Origin: DATBJG01 sp963790545
GTDB lineage: Bacteria; Acidobacteriota; Vicinamibacteria; Vicinamibacterales; JAMQPK01
NCBI GenBank assembly: GCA_963790545.1
Contig: CAWBPA010000024.1
Coordinates: forward strand, 786,353 to 850,352
Direction: 5' to 3'
Length of the DNA stretch: 64,000 bases
Positions 8,882 through 18,188 of this stretch are shown here, piece after piece. The translations under genes and the position numbers were made by a program. The stretch's first letter is position 1. Every line of letters begins with the position of its first letter. The notes beneath the pieces are model-generated. The model was given only the letters and a program-made list of their open reading frames with translations. It made no database searches and had not been told where the DNA came from.

Positions 8882-10381
8882 CTATTTCGCGCGAGCCTCG
8901 AGAACGCCGAAGAGAGGTTGGAGATCGCCCTTCAACTCCCTGAACAGCGCGTCGAGCGCCTCGTCCCGCAACAGATACAAAAGGGAAAAATAGGTGACTC
9001 CGCCAGCGATCAACGACCCTGCGAGGACCGCAATCGTGTGCCACCCGAGGGAGTGCAGCAGCCAGTGCCGGATCGCAAACTCGATGGCCATCATCATGGC
9101 GGTAGCCATGAGCGGAACGGTTTGCGGGGTCCAGAGGTCACGGAACCTCACGGTCGATCTCGCCAGCAGGAACTGCAGGACTCTCACCATCAACACGTAA
9201 TTTCCGACGGCAACGGCCCACGCGACGGCGCTGACGCTCCACCAGCTCGCCACGAAACAACTGACGGCAAGCAGCACAAACGCCTCGACGCGCCGCCGGG
9301 CCTCAGCACCAACCTCGGCGGTGGCGCCGAGAACAGACGACCCGAGCACCGTGAAAATGCGCGCGGGCCCGGCCAGGCACAGAATCTGGAATGGCACGAT
9401 GGTCGCGACCCACTTCGGACCGTACAACACGCTGATGATTTGCGGTCCCAGCACGATCAGCGTGCCGAACAAGGGATAGCCCGCGGCCGAAAATGTCATG
9501 ACCGTCTTCCGAAACGCGGATCGGAGGCGGCCACCGTCTTCATGAATCTGGGAAAAGGCCGGAAACAGAATCGCGCTCGTCCTGTGGCTCAGCTCCTTGA
9601 CGGGCAGGTCCATCAGCTTGTAGGCCTTTTCGTAGAACCCCAGCGAGGTGACCCCCAGCCACTTCCCGATGACGAAGTTGTCGACGTTGTTCGAGAGGTG
9701 GACCAACGTGTCTCTGAAGGAGACGGTCACGCCGAATTTCAGGAGGTCCTGCATCGCAGGACGAGACGTCCGCAGGCTCGGTCTCCAACCCGAGGCACGA
9801 ATGAGGAAGATCTTGTCGGCGATGCCTCCGGCGATTTCGCCGTACACCAGACTCCAGACACCGTATCCCTTGAGCGCCAGGATCGCGGTCACGCTGAGCT
9901 TGACCACGTAGTCCATGATGCTCGCGGTCGCAATGGCCTTCGTGTTCAACACCCGACGCAGCATCGTCGACGGACAGGCGCCGGCAATGCGCAGCAGGAA
10001 GTTCACCGACATGAACGCCAGCACCGGACCGACGATGGGACTGTTGAAATAGGCGCCGATGTACGGCGACAGCGCAATCAGCGCCAGGAACACCGCACCG
10101 TTGGTGATCGCGGTCAGAATGAACAGCCCGGCCAGATGCTCGGGGGTGACGATGGGACGCTGAATGACCGCCATCCCGAACCCGAACTGCACCATCCGGC
10201 TGGACAGGCCCGTAAACATGACGACAATGCCCATCACGCCAAAGTCCGAAGGCGCGAGCAGGCGGGCCAGGAGCATGCTGGACAGCAGGTTCATGCACTG
10301 GACGGCGCCGCGATCGATGGCCACCCAGATCACGCTGTCCTTCACGAGTCGATTCAACGGTTTCGAGGGTCTATTCAACAT
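8882..10381 (-). CDS. Wzx-type oligosaccharide flippase (MOP superfamily)
   Basis: A 499-residue polytopic membrane protein with roughly 12-14 hydrophobic segments. It starts 'VAIDRGAVQCMNLLSSMLLARLLAPSDFGVMGIVVMFTGLSS', which is the characteristic first helix pair of the MATE-like polysaccharide transporter family. Its loops carry the family's 'TSLGFYEKAYKLMDLPVKELS' and 'ILFPAFSQIHED' segments. It moves undecaprenyl-pyrophosphate-linked EPS units across the inner membrane. Its presence implies a Wzx/Wzy-type route, although I see no obvious Wzy polymerase in this window. It begins 12 bp after the upstream kinase stop, in the same operon. Confidence 0.92.
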   Translation of the reverse strand: MLNRPSKPLNRLVKDSVIWVAIDRGAVQCMNLLSSMLLARLLAPSDFGVMGIVVMFTGLSSRMVQFGFGMAVIQRPIVTPEHLAGLFILTAITNGAVFLALIALSPYIGAYFNSPIVGPVLAFMSVNFLLRIAGACPSTMLRRVLNTKAIATASIMDYVVKLSVTAILALKGYGVWSLVYGEIAGGIADKIFLIRASGWRPSLRTSRPAMQDLLKFGVTVSFRDTLVHLSNNVDNFVIGKWLGVTSLGFYEKAYKLMDLPVKELSHRTSAILFPAFSQIHEDGGRLRSAFRKTVMTFSAAGYPLFGTLIVLGPQIISVLYGPKWVATIVPFQILCLAGPARIFTVLGSSVLGATAEVGAEARRRVEAFVLLAVSCFVASWWSVSAVAWAVAVGNYVLMVRVLQFLLARSTVRFRDLWTPQTVPLMATAMMMAIEFAIRHWLLHSLGWHTIAVLAGSLIAGGVTYFSLLYLLRDEALDALFRELKGDLQPLFGVLEARAK

Positions 10382-10393
10382 TGGAGCATCAAT

Positions 10394-11443
10394 TCAGCGC
10401 CCGCGCGACCGAAGCCAGCGGCGCAGACACTGCGTCACGTACCAGCTGTAGGCCCCGCTCAGGCGCCCCACCGGCTGCGTCGTCAGCTTCGTCAGTTTGT
10501 TGATTACGTGCTGAAGCGTCAGCAGCTCGAAGAGCGGCCGCTCCGGGCTGAGCGTCGGATCGAATCCGACGATCGTGGCCTCGAGCAGCCGATCGAGCGC
10601 CGACGGCTTGAACCAGGGCTTCAGCTTTCGCAGTTCGATCTGGTGATAGATGCGGGACAGATCGTGAAACACCGATCCGGTCCGCCACATCTCGAAATCG
10701 AGCACCGTGACGTTGGTGCCGGCAATCATCACGTTGCTGGGGCTCAAATCCCCGTGAATGACCACCTCCTGCAAATCCCCCTCGTCGACATCGGCGCGAC
10801 GGTCGTCGAAGAATTTCAGGATGCCGCACCGCTCCCGCGCGTCGAGCCCACCGTGGCGGACCAGGCGCACCAGCCGGACGTCGAGGTAGTCCCTCATGCC
10901 GTCCAATGAAAACCGCGCATTCGACACGTCGAGCGTCTGAACCGTGCGGAGCCATACGCCAATACGCGCCATGACCGTGCAGAGGTCGTCGAGCGTTTCC
11001 CGCTCCGGGTACCATCCAGCCTTCCGGGTCAGCAGCTGTCCGAGAGTTTTTCCGTGGACCTCCTCGGTCACGACGGCCAGGTGGTCAGGGAGAAACGCAA
11101 TCGGCCGCAGTGTGGAAATGCCGGCCACCGACTGCATCAGCAGATGAACCCGTCGGGTGGTCTCAAAGTCCCTGACGCCCCGCTGTCGCATCTGCTCGAT
11201 GTAGTGAGGCGTACATCCATCGACGTTGTAGAGCTTGATGTAGGCAAAGAACGACTCCGAGCTCGTACGCACCCTGACCCGGAGCAATCGAGAACCCTGA
11301 CGCACCATGCAGCTCAGGGGCTCGATCACGACGCTCGTGCTGTTGAAGTGCTGCTGGCTCTCCTCTCGCAGCTGTTCCAGCGCCGGGCCGAAAACGGCCA
11401 GTGCCGGGCTGTCGAAGGTGGGCCTCGAGTCGAACGCAATCAT
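10394..11443 (-). CDS. APH-fold phosphotransferase (EPS-locus paralogue)
   Basis: I take ATG 11443 ('MIAFDSRPTFDSPALAVFGPALEQL') as the start because it clears the upstream acyltransferase stop at 11469; an upstream ATG at 11512 would overlap it. The restored product of about 349 residues has an N-lobe with 'LRVRVRTSSESFFAYIKLYN'. The C-lobe has the kinase signature 'VVIHGDLSPSNVMIAGTNVTVLDFEMWRTGS' (HGDLxxxNV...LDFE), containing the catalytic Asp and the metal-binding Asn/Asp. It is closely related to the kinase at 11984-13056: both end with 'P.RPLF.L..LQH.I.K..KL.T.P'. This suggests local duplication around the acyltransferase. Substrate unknown; an EPS sugar or lipid intermediate is likely. 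Confidence 0.82.
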   Translation of the reverse strand: MIAFDSRPTFDSPALAVFGPALEQLREESQQHFNSTSVVIEPLSCMVRQGSRLLRVRVRTSSESFFAYIKLYNVDGCTPHYIEQMRQRGVRDFETTRRVHLLMQSVAGISTLRPIAFLPDHLAVVTEEVHGKTLGQLLTRKAGWYPERETLDDLCTVMARIGVWLRTVQTLDVSNARFSLDGMRDYLDVRLVRLVRHGGLDARERCGILKFFDDRRADVDEGDLQEVVIHGDLSPSNVMIAGTNVTVLDFEMWRTGSVFHDLSRIYHQIELRKLKPWFKPSALDRLLEATIVGFDPTLSPERPLFELLTLQHVINKLTKLTTQPVGRLSGAYSWYVTQCLRRWLRSRGR

Positions 11444-11468
11444 GCCTGGTCGGTCTCCGTTCTGGTCT

Positions 11469-11987
11469 TCAGTCGCGGAACTTGACGACTTTCGCGGGCA
11501 CGCCGCCGGCAATGGCGAACGGTGGAATGTCTTTCGTCACCACGGCTCCGGCTGCCACGACCGCGCCATCACCAATCGTGACGCCGGCGGTGATGATGGC
11601 TTTCGATCCAATCCACACCTCCGACCCGATGCGAACGTCTTTCTGCACCATGGCCTGTTCCCGAATCGGCTGGTCGCGCTTGAGCCCGTAGTTCGAGCTG
11701 TAGATCGACGCGCCGGGTCCCATTCGCAGGCCGTCGCCAATGAAGATTCGCGAGTCCGTGTCGGCCTGGATGCACCCCATGTGGTTGATGTGGCAGTGGC
11801 GGCCGATGGTGATGTTCTGCGGGTTCGTGAACTTCACCGTTGGCTCGATCCAGGTGCCCGTTCCCACTTCCTTCAGCCGCCACACGGTCGAGACGTGATA
11901 GCGATAGTTGAATTCCAGCCACCGCACCAGCCAGCGGTACGTGCGCACATCCGTCACGATCCGAAAGAAGACCAGCCATTTCTTCAT
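11469..11987 (-). CDS. Hexapeptide-repeat acyltransferase (LbH)
   Basis: A 172-residue left-handed beta-helix acyltransferase. After an N-terminal alpha region it has the six-residue repeats 'ITIGRHCHINHMGCIQADTDSRIFIGDGLRMGPGASIYSS' and 'VRIGSEVWIGSKAIITAGVTIGDGAVVAAGAVVTKDIPPFAIAGGVPAKVV', the standard ending of the maltose/galactoside acetyltransferase group. The 'INHMGCIQ' segment holds the likely catalytic His. Expected to transfer an acetyl or other acyl group from CoA to a sugar hydroxyl, decorating the EPS. It overlaps the upstream kinase by ATGA and sits between two paralogous kinases, so the three probably work on one intermediate. Confidence 0.9.
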   Translation of the reverse strand: MKKWLVFFRIVTDVRTYRWLVRWLEFNYRYHVSTVWRLKEVGTGTWIEPTVKFTNPQNITIGRHCHINHMGCIQADTDSRIFIGDGLRMGPGASIYSSNYGLKRDQPIREQAMVQKDVRIGSEVWIGSKAIITAGVTIGDGAVVAAGAVVTKDIPPFAIAGGVPAKVVKFRD

Positions 11988-13056
11988 TGCGTCACCAGAG
12001 AATTGAAATCAACGTTCATTCCCGAGCGAACCAGTGTTCGGACACGCGCGTGATACTGACCGCGCAGGTAGCGCTTGTAGGCCGCGTCAAAACGGCTCTT
12101 GGGCGGCCGCGTCGCGAGCTTGGCCACTTTGCAGATGAGATGCTGCAGCACGTTCAGCGCAAAGAGCGGTCTCGACGGGCTGAGGGTGCAATCGAAGCCA
12201 CGGAGCGTTGCCTGCAGAAGCCGTTCGACTTTTTGCTGGCTCACCCACCGTTTGGTCCTGTCCGACTCGATGTGCGTGTACATGTGCGTCAGGTCGGTGT
12301 ACATCGAGCCGGGGCGGGTCATCGCCAGATCGAGCACCGTGATCTCGCTGCCGGTGACGAGCACGTTGCCTGGACACAGGTCACCGTGAATCGGCACCTC
12401 GACCAGATCCGATGCCGCCACGTGCTCTCGCTGCTCGTCGAAATAGTCGAGAATGGAGCCCGCGCTCGTCCGCCGAGATCGCGTCGACCTCTCGAAGCCG
12501 CATGAGCCGGACATCGAGGTAGCTGCGCATCTCGTCCAGTGAGAAGCGTCCAGGCGGCCCGTCCATCGTCTGCACCGCTTTCAGCCACTGCCCCACCCGC
12601 TCGAGCGCGGCGCAGAGGTTGTCGAAATTGCGCCCTCCGGACAGCCATGCCGATCGTTTGAGCACGCGCCCGAGGAGCTCGCCAGGCGCCTCTTCGGTGA
12701 TGACGGCCAGCTGATCGGGGAAACAGGCAATCGGCCGCACCGACCGCAGCCCCTCGCGCCCTGCCACGAGACGATGAATCCGCTGGGTCACCGCAAAGTC
12801 GGTCTCGACCCGCGCCGTCACGAACTCGCGTTCCGCGGGGTCCGCCGACTCGAGGCGATAGCGCTTGACGATACGCGTACACGGCGCCAGACCCAGCGCG
12901 AATGCGAACCTTCAGAAGCTCCGACCGCCGCCTTTGGAAATGGGCCAGAGGCTCGATGGCAATCGTCGACGCGCCGAAGTAGCGATCGGCGTCGCGCTCC
13001 AGGCGCTCCAGAATCGGGAGAAATCCTTCAGTCGGAACGAACCCTTCAGTCAGCAT
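11984..13056 (-). CDS. APH-fold phosphotransferase (second paralogue), two frameshifts
   Basis: The protein is spread over three frames: 'MLTEGFVPTEGFLPILERL...VRIRAGSGAVYAY', then 'RYRLESADPAEREFVTARVETDFAVTQRIHRL...DAISADER', then 'GSILDYFDEQREHVAASDLVEVPIHGDLCPGNVLVTGSEITVLDLAMTRPGS'. Removing one base near 12870 and one near 12460 gives a continuous protein of about 357 residues that aligns end to end with the kinase at 10394-11443. The kinase signature HGDLxPGNVL...LDLA is intact. Two breaks in one gene could mean a pseudogene, but the conservation on both sides of each break argues for sequence error. It overlaps the upstream GT gene by 11 bp and the acyltransferase by ATGA. Confidence 0.75.
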
Positions 13057-14421
13057 GGACCCCTTTCTCCATCACCGCATCGTTGAACACGGTGGCGAGT
13101 TGCTCGGTCAGGCGTTCACCATGAAATGCCTCGAGCGCTCGCGAAAAGCCTCGGTCACCGAACGACCCCTGCTTGAATCTGGCGTGGAGGTCGGCAACGG
13201 CTTCGGCAATGGCCTCGGCCTGATCTGCCGGAACCACGAGACCCAGACCGTACCGCCGCACCAGGTCGGCCGTCGCGCCCGGTCCGGTCAGGGCCAGAAT
13301 CGGCCTCTGAAAAAAGACGTACTCGAACAGCTTTCCTGGCACCTGCAGATGGGTATCCGGCTGAATGACCAGCAGCACGTGCGAGCGCGCGAGCGCCTGA
13401 CAGCTTTCCGCGTGCGTGACTGGTGGATTGAGCGACACAAATTCGTCGAGCTCTAGCTGGCGCACGACGTCGTGCGCCTGAAACTGCTCGTCGATATGAC
13501 CGGTCAGGTTGACCAGCAGCTCCCCCGCCCGGATGACGCCACGATCGCGCAGCATCGCAATCGCGCGCAGCAACGGACGCGGATCCCGGCGTCGATAGAG
13601 AGCGCCCGTGTGCGTGATGGTGAACGGCGCACGTGTCGGGACGGGCCCGAGACTTCGCGGTGGCAGCGCTTTCGGGTCGTAGCCGTTCGTGATGGCCACG
13701 CACTTGGCCGCCGGAAGCTGCCAGCAATCGCGAAAATCCACCGCCATCGGCTCGGTGTTGGCCACGAGTCGATCGCAGTGCCGCATCACCAGCTGTTCGA
13801 GCAGCTGCTGCAGCCGGTAACGCGGACCGCGCTTCAGGTCCGACGCGAGCCACGGCCGTCTCGTCCAGGGATCGCGGAAGTCCGCGATCCAGGGCAACCC
13901 CGTAATCCATTTGAGCGCCAGCCCCACGAGGTGCGCCGAATGCGGAGGGCCGCTCGTGTAAAGGACCGCCGGCTTCTCCTGTCGAACGACCTGCCAGCCT
14001 GCCCAGATCGCCGGCAGACACCAGCCAATGGCGTTATCCGGCGTGGCCATCCAGAGCTCGACCCAGTGACGGAAGCGGCCGAGCGTTGACAACTGCCGGA
14101 TGCCACCCTTTGCCGAGCCCGCGCGATCGCTCGAGCCCTCCGGGCTCCTTTCCTGAGAACCGCGGCGGAACAGGCCCTTGATCCACTCACCTGTCACCTC
14201 GAAAGGCTTCAGCACACGCGCCCGATGCACCACGGTCGATGCGGCAACCGGACGTTCGTCGCTCGCGTACCGGCCGAGATCTTCCAGCCGAATCGTCAGG
14301 ACAACCGGGCGCCAGCCGTGATCGGGAAGGTAGCGCGCAAATCGCATCGAACGCTGCGCCCCGACGCTGGACGAGGGTGCGAAGTGATACGCAATCAGCA
14401 GCGCCTTGCGCTCTTCACCAT
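13046..14421 (-). CDS. GT4-like glycosyltransferase, start uncertain
   Basis: The recognisable protein begins 'ERKALLIAYHFAPSSSVGAQRSMRFARYLPDHGWRPVVLTIR' and ends at 13046, about 450 residues. It has a long GT-B architecture: 'WVELWMATPDNAIGWCLPAIWAG', 'PAVLYTSGPPHSAHLVGLALKWITGLPWIADFRDPWTRRPW', 'LVANTEPMAVDFRDCW', 'CVAITNGYD', then the donor-side 'HVLLVIQPDTHLQVPGKLFEYVFFQRPILAL' with the conserved E. This pattern is known from EPS glycosyltransferases with the 'DFRDPW' motif. The frame stays open far upstream but has no in-frame ATG/GTG/TTG near the expected start. ATG 14421-14419 is one or two bases out of frame, so another indel is possible. A short inverted repeat (GCTCAG-ggcgtg-CTGAGC, 14422-14439) lies immediately upstream. 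Confidence 0.75.
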
Positions 14422-14588
14422 GCTCAGGGCGTGCTGAGCTGTCTCTTGACGAGGCTCGGGACGCGACTGGCTCCGCGATCCCCTGTACAGCGGAAGGGGA
14501 CCATGCCGGTGGCCCGCTGGTCTGGCCGTGGCAACCTTGTGCACGGCTCTGAGGTTTTGCGATTTCACACTCTTGAGTGGCATGACGA

Positions 14589-15638
14589 TTACGCTGCCGG
14601 AGCAAAAGCAAAACGCTCGACTTCGAGGGCAAACGCGAGATCTTCGACACGCTCCGCAACCTGGATGCGTTCCAGCGCGTACGGGTCGCTGCCCTGCCCC
14701 GCAAAACCATTCCGGGACGTTGCCGCACCGAGATACCCGGCGGCACACACGGCGCGCTGCAGGTCCTCGTTGTAGTAGGTCTCTGCCCCGCCGTTCGGAT
14801 AGGAAAACTGCGTGACTTCGGTTCCAAGCTCCTGTTCGAGCCGGCGCTTGGCGCCGACGATCTCAGCGGTCGCATCCGCCAGCCCCGCGCTGGGCAAGTT
14901 CGGATGCGTCAGCGTATGGGCTCCCATCGACATCCCGAGAAGCTGCATCTCGCGAACTTCGTCCCACGTCAGCATCGGGCTCGGCAACGGCTGCTCGAGA
15001 CCCGCAACGGCTCGAAGCTGGACTCGAAGCTCTTCTCGCTGCGGGATGGTGACCGACTTGAACAGCCGGGTGACGCCCTGGATGGCCGCTTCACGTTCGT
15101 CCGCGTCACCGAGCGGCCAGTCGAACCTGCGATCGCCAAGCTCCAGCACCAGACGGGGCACGGCCAGACGAGGGACGATCTGGCGCACTTCCGATGGCCA
15201 GAACGGTTTGCCACCCGCCAGGCAGTCGGCCGTCAGGTAGAACGTCGCAGTCGCCCCATGCTCGTGAAGAATCTGCGCGGCGATCAGGTTGTCCGCGTAG
15301 CCGTCGTCAAACGTCAGCACGACGGCGTTATCCGGCAGCGATCGTTCCCCTCGCAAGGCCTTGACCGCTTCGTCGAGGGAGATCACGGCGTAGTGGCCGG
15401 TCAGATATTCGACATGCGCGCGGAACGCATCCGCGGAGACGCAGATGTGCGGATCCGCATAGTCGTAGCCCTCAGGGCCACAGACCGCGTGATACCGCAG
15501 AATCGCCACACGCTGGTTTGGCCGGGTGCGGCGGATTAATCCGTACACTCCGGTCCGGAAGAGCACAGTCTTGGCGGCCGGTGCGACGGCTCGCCTCAGT
15601 CGCTGGAGTGGCGCGCGTGTCTGACGGGTAGAGGTCAT
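14589..15638 (-). CDS. Polysaccharide deacetylase (NodB-type)
   Basis: ATG 15638 ('MTSTRQTRAPLQRLRRAVAPAAKT') is chosen because it overlaps the ATP-grasp stop by ATGA; longer upstream extensions would run deep into that gene. The product is about 349 residues. Its NodB motifs are 'AVVLTFDDGYADN', 'SMGAHTLTHPNLP' and 'FSYPNGGAETY'. The start of the domain, 'VAILRYHAVCGPEG...DPHICVSADAFRAHVEYL', is the same subgroup as the deacetylase at 7813-8871, and the two are likely paralogues. Expected role: deacetylation of N-acetyl sugars in the EPS. The 167 bp downstream to the GT start contain no gene. Confidence 0.9.
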   Translation of the reverse strand: MTSTRQTRAPLQRLRRAVAPAAKTVLFRTGVYGLIRRTRPNQRVAILRYHAVCGPEGYDYADPHICVSADAFRAHVEYLTGHYAVISLDEAVKALRGERSLPDNAVVLTFDDGYADNLIAAQILHEHGATATFYLTADCLAGGKPFWPSEVRQIVPRLAVPRLVLELGDRRFDWPLGDADEREAAIQGVTRLFKSVTIPQREELRVQLRAVAGLEQPLPSPMLTWDEVREMQLLGMSMGAHTLTHPNLPSAGLADATAEIVGAKRRLEQELGTEVTQFSYPNGGAETYYNEDLQRAVCAAGYLGAATSRNGFAGQGSDPYALERIQVAERVEDLAFALEVERFAFAPAA

Positions 15639-16919
15639 CGCTGCGGTCCTAGGGTCGGGGCCGACAATCCGGACGCTGTCGGTGCCCCGGAAGATTGGGT
15701 CTTGGGGGATCGCCGCACAATCGACGCGAAGCCGCGCTTGATCGCCTTGACGGCCAGCCGGGCCCCCATCACGAACGCAGGCATCGGGTCTTTCCAGGAA
15801 AACCAGGCGTAATACCGAGGACGACGGTAGCTGCGCATCCACGCGCCGAGCGACAGCTCACCTCGACCGACGCGGACCATTCCTGACTGCAGATCGGTGT
15901 ACTCGTTGATCCAGACCGCTGCACGCGGACGCAGTCGGATCCGGCCGTGATCGAGGCCGGCAAGATCCGAGTACGCAATCCACGTGAGGTTGACACCATT
16001 GGCCGTGGCCGTCTCCGACTGCAGATTCGCCCGTCCCACCGTCGGTTCCATGATTTTGAAATCGCCCGTCCGCGGATCGCGCTTGAACTCGACAGAGCCC
16101 AGGCCACGGAACTTCACCGACTCGAAGAGCCGCACGGTTTCCTGCTTGATGCTTGGAATACCGGAGGACTCGGCAAGGGACGTATTGCCGGCCGCAAGCG
16201 GCCATTGGCGGAGCTTGCGTCCGGTGAAGGTCGCAACTGCGCGGGACTGCTCGTCGAAATAGGCCAGGCAGAAGTAGATCTCCGAGTCGTCGCCGGGAAT
16301 CCATTCCTGCGCGACAAAGTTGTCCTGCACGTCCGAAACCTGACCGTAAGCCCCTCTGAGCTCAGCGGCCGTCTGGCAGACAAATCCTTTCGGGTACCCG
16401 CGCTCACTCCAGGCGGAATTGCGATAAATGGGCTTCAGCACGCAGGGGAATCGCAGCCCGGCGAGAGCCGGCTCGAGATCGTCCGCGCTGCTGATGGCAA
16501 ACGTTCGGGGCACGTTGAACCCGTGACGCTGTCGCGTACTCGCCGAAGCGGGACTTGTCCATCAGCAGATCGGTCACCTCGGACGACGGCACCAAGAACC
16601 TGTAGAACGACGACAGCGTGTGCTGATGCCTGGCCACGGTCAGCACGGCCAGATCCTGTGAGAGCAGCAGCACGGGCCGCTCTGCTCTGCGCCGTCCGAC
16701 CTCGATCAGACAATCCACGAGCCCTTCACCGTCGACGTCCGGGCAATGCACCTTGTCGCACAGCCGCGTGTACGCCGTGGCTTGCTGCAAATCGGAATCA
16801 ATGGCCACGATTGGCATCGAGAACGGATTCCGGTGGTGGCGCAGCGAGCGCACCATCCCGAGACCCGTCAATCCAATCCCGACCACGACTGCTGGAGGAC
16901 CCGTTCGCTGCGATGCCAT
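15635..16919 (-). CDS. ATP-grasp protein, frameshifted
   Basis: The N-terminal pre-ATP-grasp domain starts at ATG 16919: 'MASQRTGPPAVVVGIGLTGLGMVRSLRHHRNPFSMPIVAIDSD...LCDKVHCPDVDGEGLVDCLIEVGRR...LLLSQDLAVLTVARHQHTL...LLMDKSRFGEYA'. The ATP-grasp proper continues in the next frame after about 16528: 'GFNVPRTFAISSADDLEPALAGLRFPCVLKPIYRN...QEWIPGDDSEIYFCLAYF...GSVEFKRDPRTGDFKIMEPTVGRANLQSETA'. The final E...E-N-type motif binds Mg-ATP. Removing one base restores about 427 residues. The family makes amide or ester bonds between a carboxylate and an amine. In this locus it may attach an amino acid to a uronate or polymer (inference). Cytoplasmic. Confidence 0.8.
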
Positions 16920-16921
16920 CG

Positions 16922-18083
16922 TCACCTGCCCGACTGCACGTCGGACTCTCCCACCACAAGCCGGGGCGCGGTGGTCCACGTCCCCGACACCACGCCAAAG
17001 ATTCCCTTGATCACGCCAACGAGCGATGCGGCCTGGATGACCAATGCGTAGAGCGGCAGCGCGAGCCGCTGCCGCCAGCGCGCGGACACGAGCGCCGCAA
17101 GGCCGAGAACCGCGACCGAGCACCAGGGCGGCCATGATCAGGACCTGTTGCGACAACACGAACTCGAGAATTCCCGCCGCGCACACGGCCACGAAAAGAC
17201 CCGACAACCAGCGCAGCATCTTGTGAGACACGATGGAGATCGTGAAGAAGCCGACGCGAAATGGATTCAGCACGCCGGACGCCTGCCACACCGCACGCCA
17301 GCTCCGGCTCACGATCCGAACCCGTCGGCGCCACTCGGTGCGCACGTCGCCGGCGGTCTCTTCAAATCCCCTGGCCTCTGGCGCATAAATGGCACGCCAT
17401 CCCGCTTCGACAATCTGCAGCGGGTTCAGAAAATCGTTGATGGCCGTCTCGGGCAGCGTTCGCCAGAGAGCCCGTCTGATCGCGTAGAGCGCGCCGTCGC
17501 CCCCAACCGTCGACCCGACCGCTGTCTCGAGCCGCTTGATGCGACTCTCGTATCCCCAGTACGTCCGCTCGCCGGCGTCGGCGGCAGAACGCCCCTCGAG
17601 GTACTGCGTTTCGCCTGTGATGCATCCCACCATCGGATCGGCAAAGCCGCGAACGATTTGGCGTAGCGCATCGGGCGCGTACAACGTATTGGCGTCCGAG
17701 AACACCACGATGGTTCCCCGCAGTCGTGGCACCGTCCAATTGAGTCCCGCCGTCTTGCCTTTCCTCGTCGGCCGTCGCTCGAGACGCACTCCCCGAGACG
17801 CAAATTCGGCGACGATGTCATCGGTGCCGTCCGAGGAGGCGTCGGAGACGACCACGACCTCCAGCCGTTCTCGCGGATAGTCGAGCTCGAGCACGTTCTC
17901 GAGCTTCGGTCGAATCACGCCCGCCTCGTTGTACGCAGAAATCACCAGGCTCAGCGCCGGAACGGCTTCGCCCGTTTCAACCCGGCGCGCGCCGCGGCAG
18001 AAGACGACCGCCCGCAGCAGGAGCGGGTAGCCGACATAGACGTACAAGAGCGCGACGAACGCGATACCAACAGCGATGGTCAT
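16922..18083 (-). CDS. Membrane-bound glycosyltransferase family 2, frameshifted
   Basis: The product begins with a transmembrane helix (MTIAVGIAFVALLYVYVGYPLLLRAVVF), followed by a GT-A domain: 'LSLVISAYNEAGVIRPKLENVLELDYPRERLEVVVVSDASSDGTDDIV', 'VVFSDANTLYAPDALRQIV' (the DxD-equivalent) and 'GGDGALYAIRRALW', 'INDFLNPLQIVEAGWRAIY'. This is the processive synthase-like group. After 'QQVLIMAALV' the frame breaks near 17120; removing one base gives a C-terminal membrane tail ('SVAVLGLAALVSARW...LYALVIQAASLVGVIKGIFGVVSGTW') that stops 2 bp before the ATP-grasp ATG. Length about 387 residues. Likely transfers a sugar at the inner membrane. Confidence 0.85.
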
Positions 18084-18093
18084 AGCGTCTGAC

Positions 18094-18188
18094 GGTTCTA
18101 AGGTTCTAGGGTTCCAGGGTTCTAAGGTTCTAGGGTTCTAACAGTCGCTGGAGCTCGCCGCACCAGAACCCTGGAACCCTAGAACCCT
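18094..18188. repeat. Octamer repeat array with a 22-bp inverted copy
   Basis: Six tandem copies of GGTTCTAR (one is GGTTCCAG) occupy 18094-18141. After a 23-bp spacer, three inverted copies follow at 18165-18188. Positions 18102-18123 and 18165-18186 are exact reverse complements over 22 bp, so the RNA or DNA can form a long hairpin. The array fills the gap between the GT2 start and the FemAB stop. It may serve as an attenuating or stabilising element within the operon, or simply be a dispersed repeat. Confidence 0.9.

Noticed and set aside
8918..10909. 663-residue plus-strand open frame over the flippase gene
   Set aside because: It is rich in R, H, Q and D with no domain pattern; the opposite strand codes a clear membrane transporter.
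5463..13056. Aminoglycoside resistance genes
   Set aside because: The kinases share only the general APH fold and lie inside an EPS operon; there is no resistance context.
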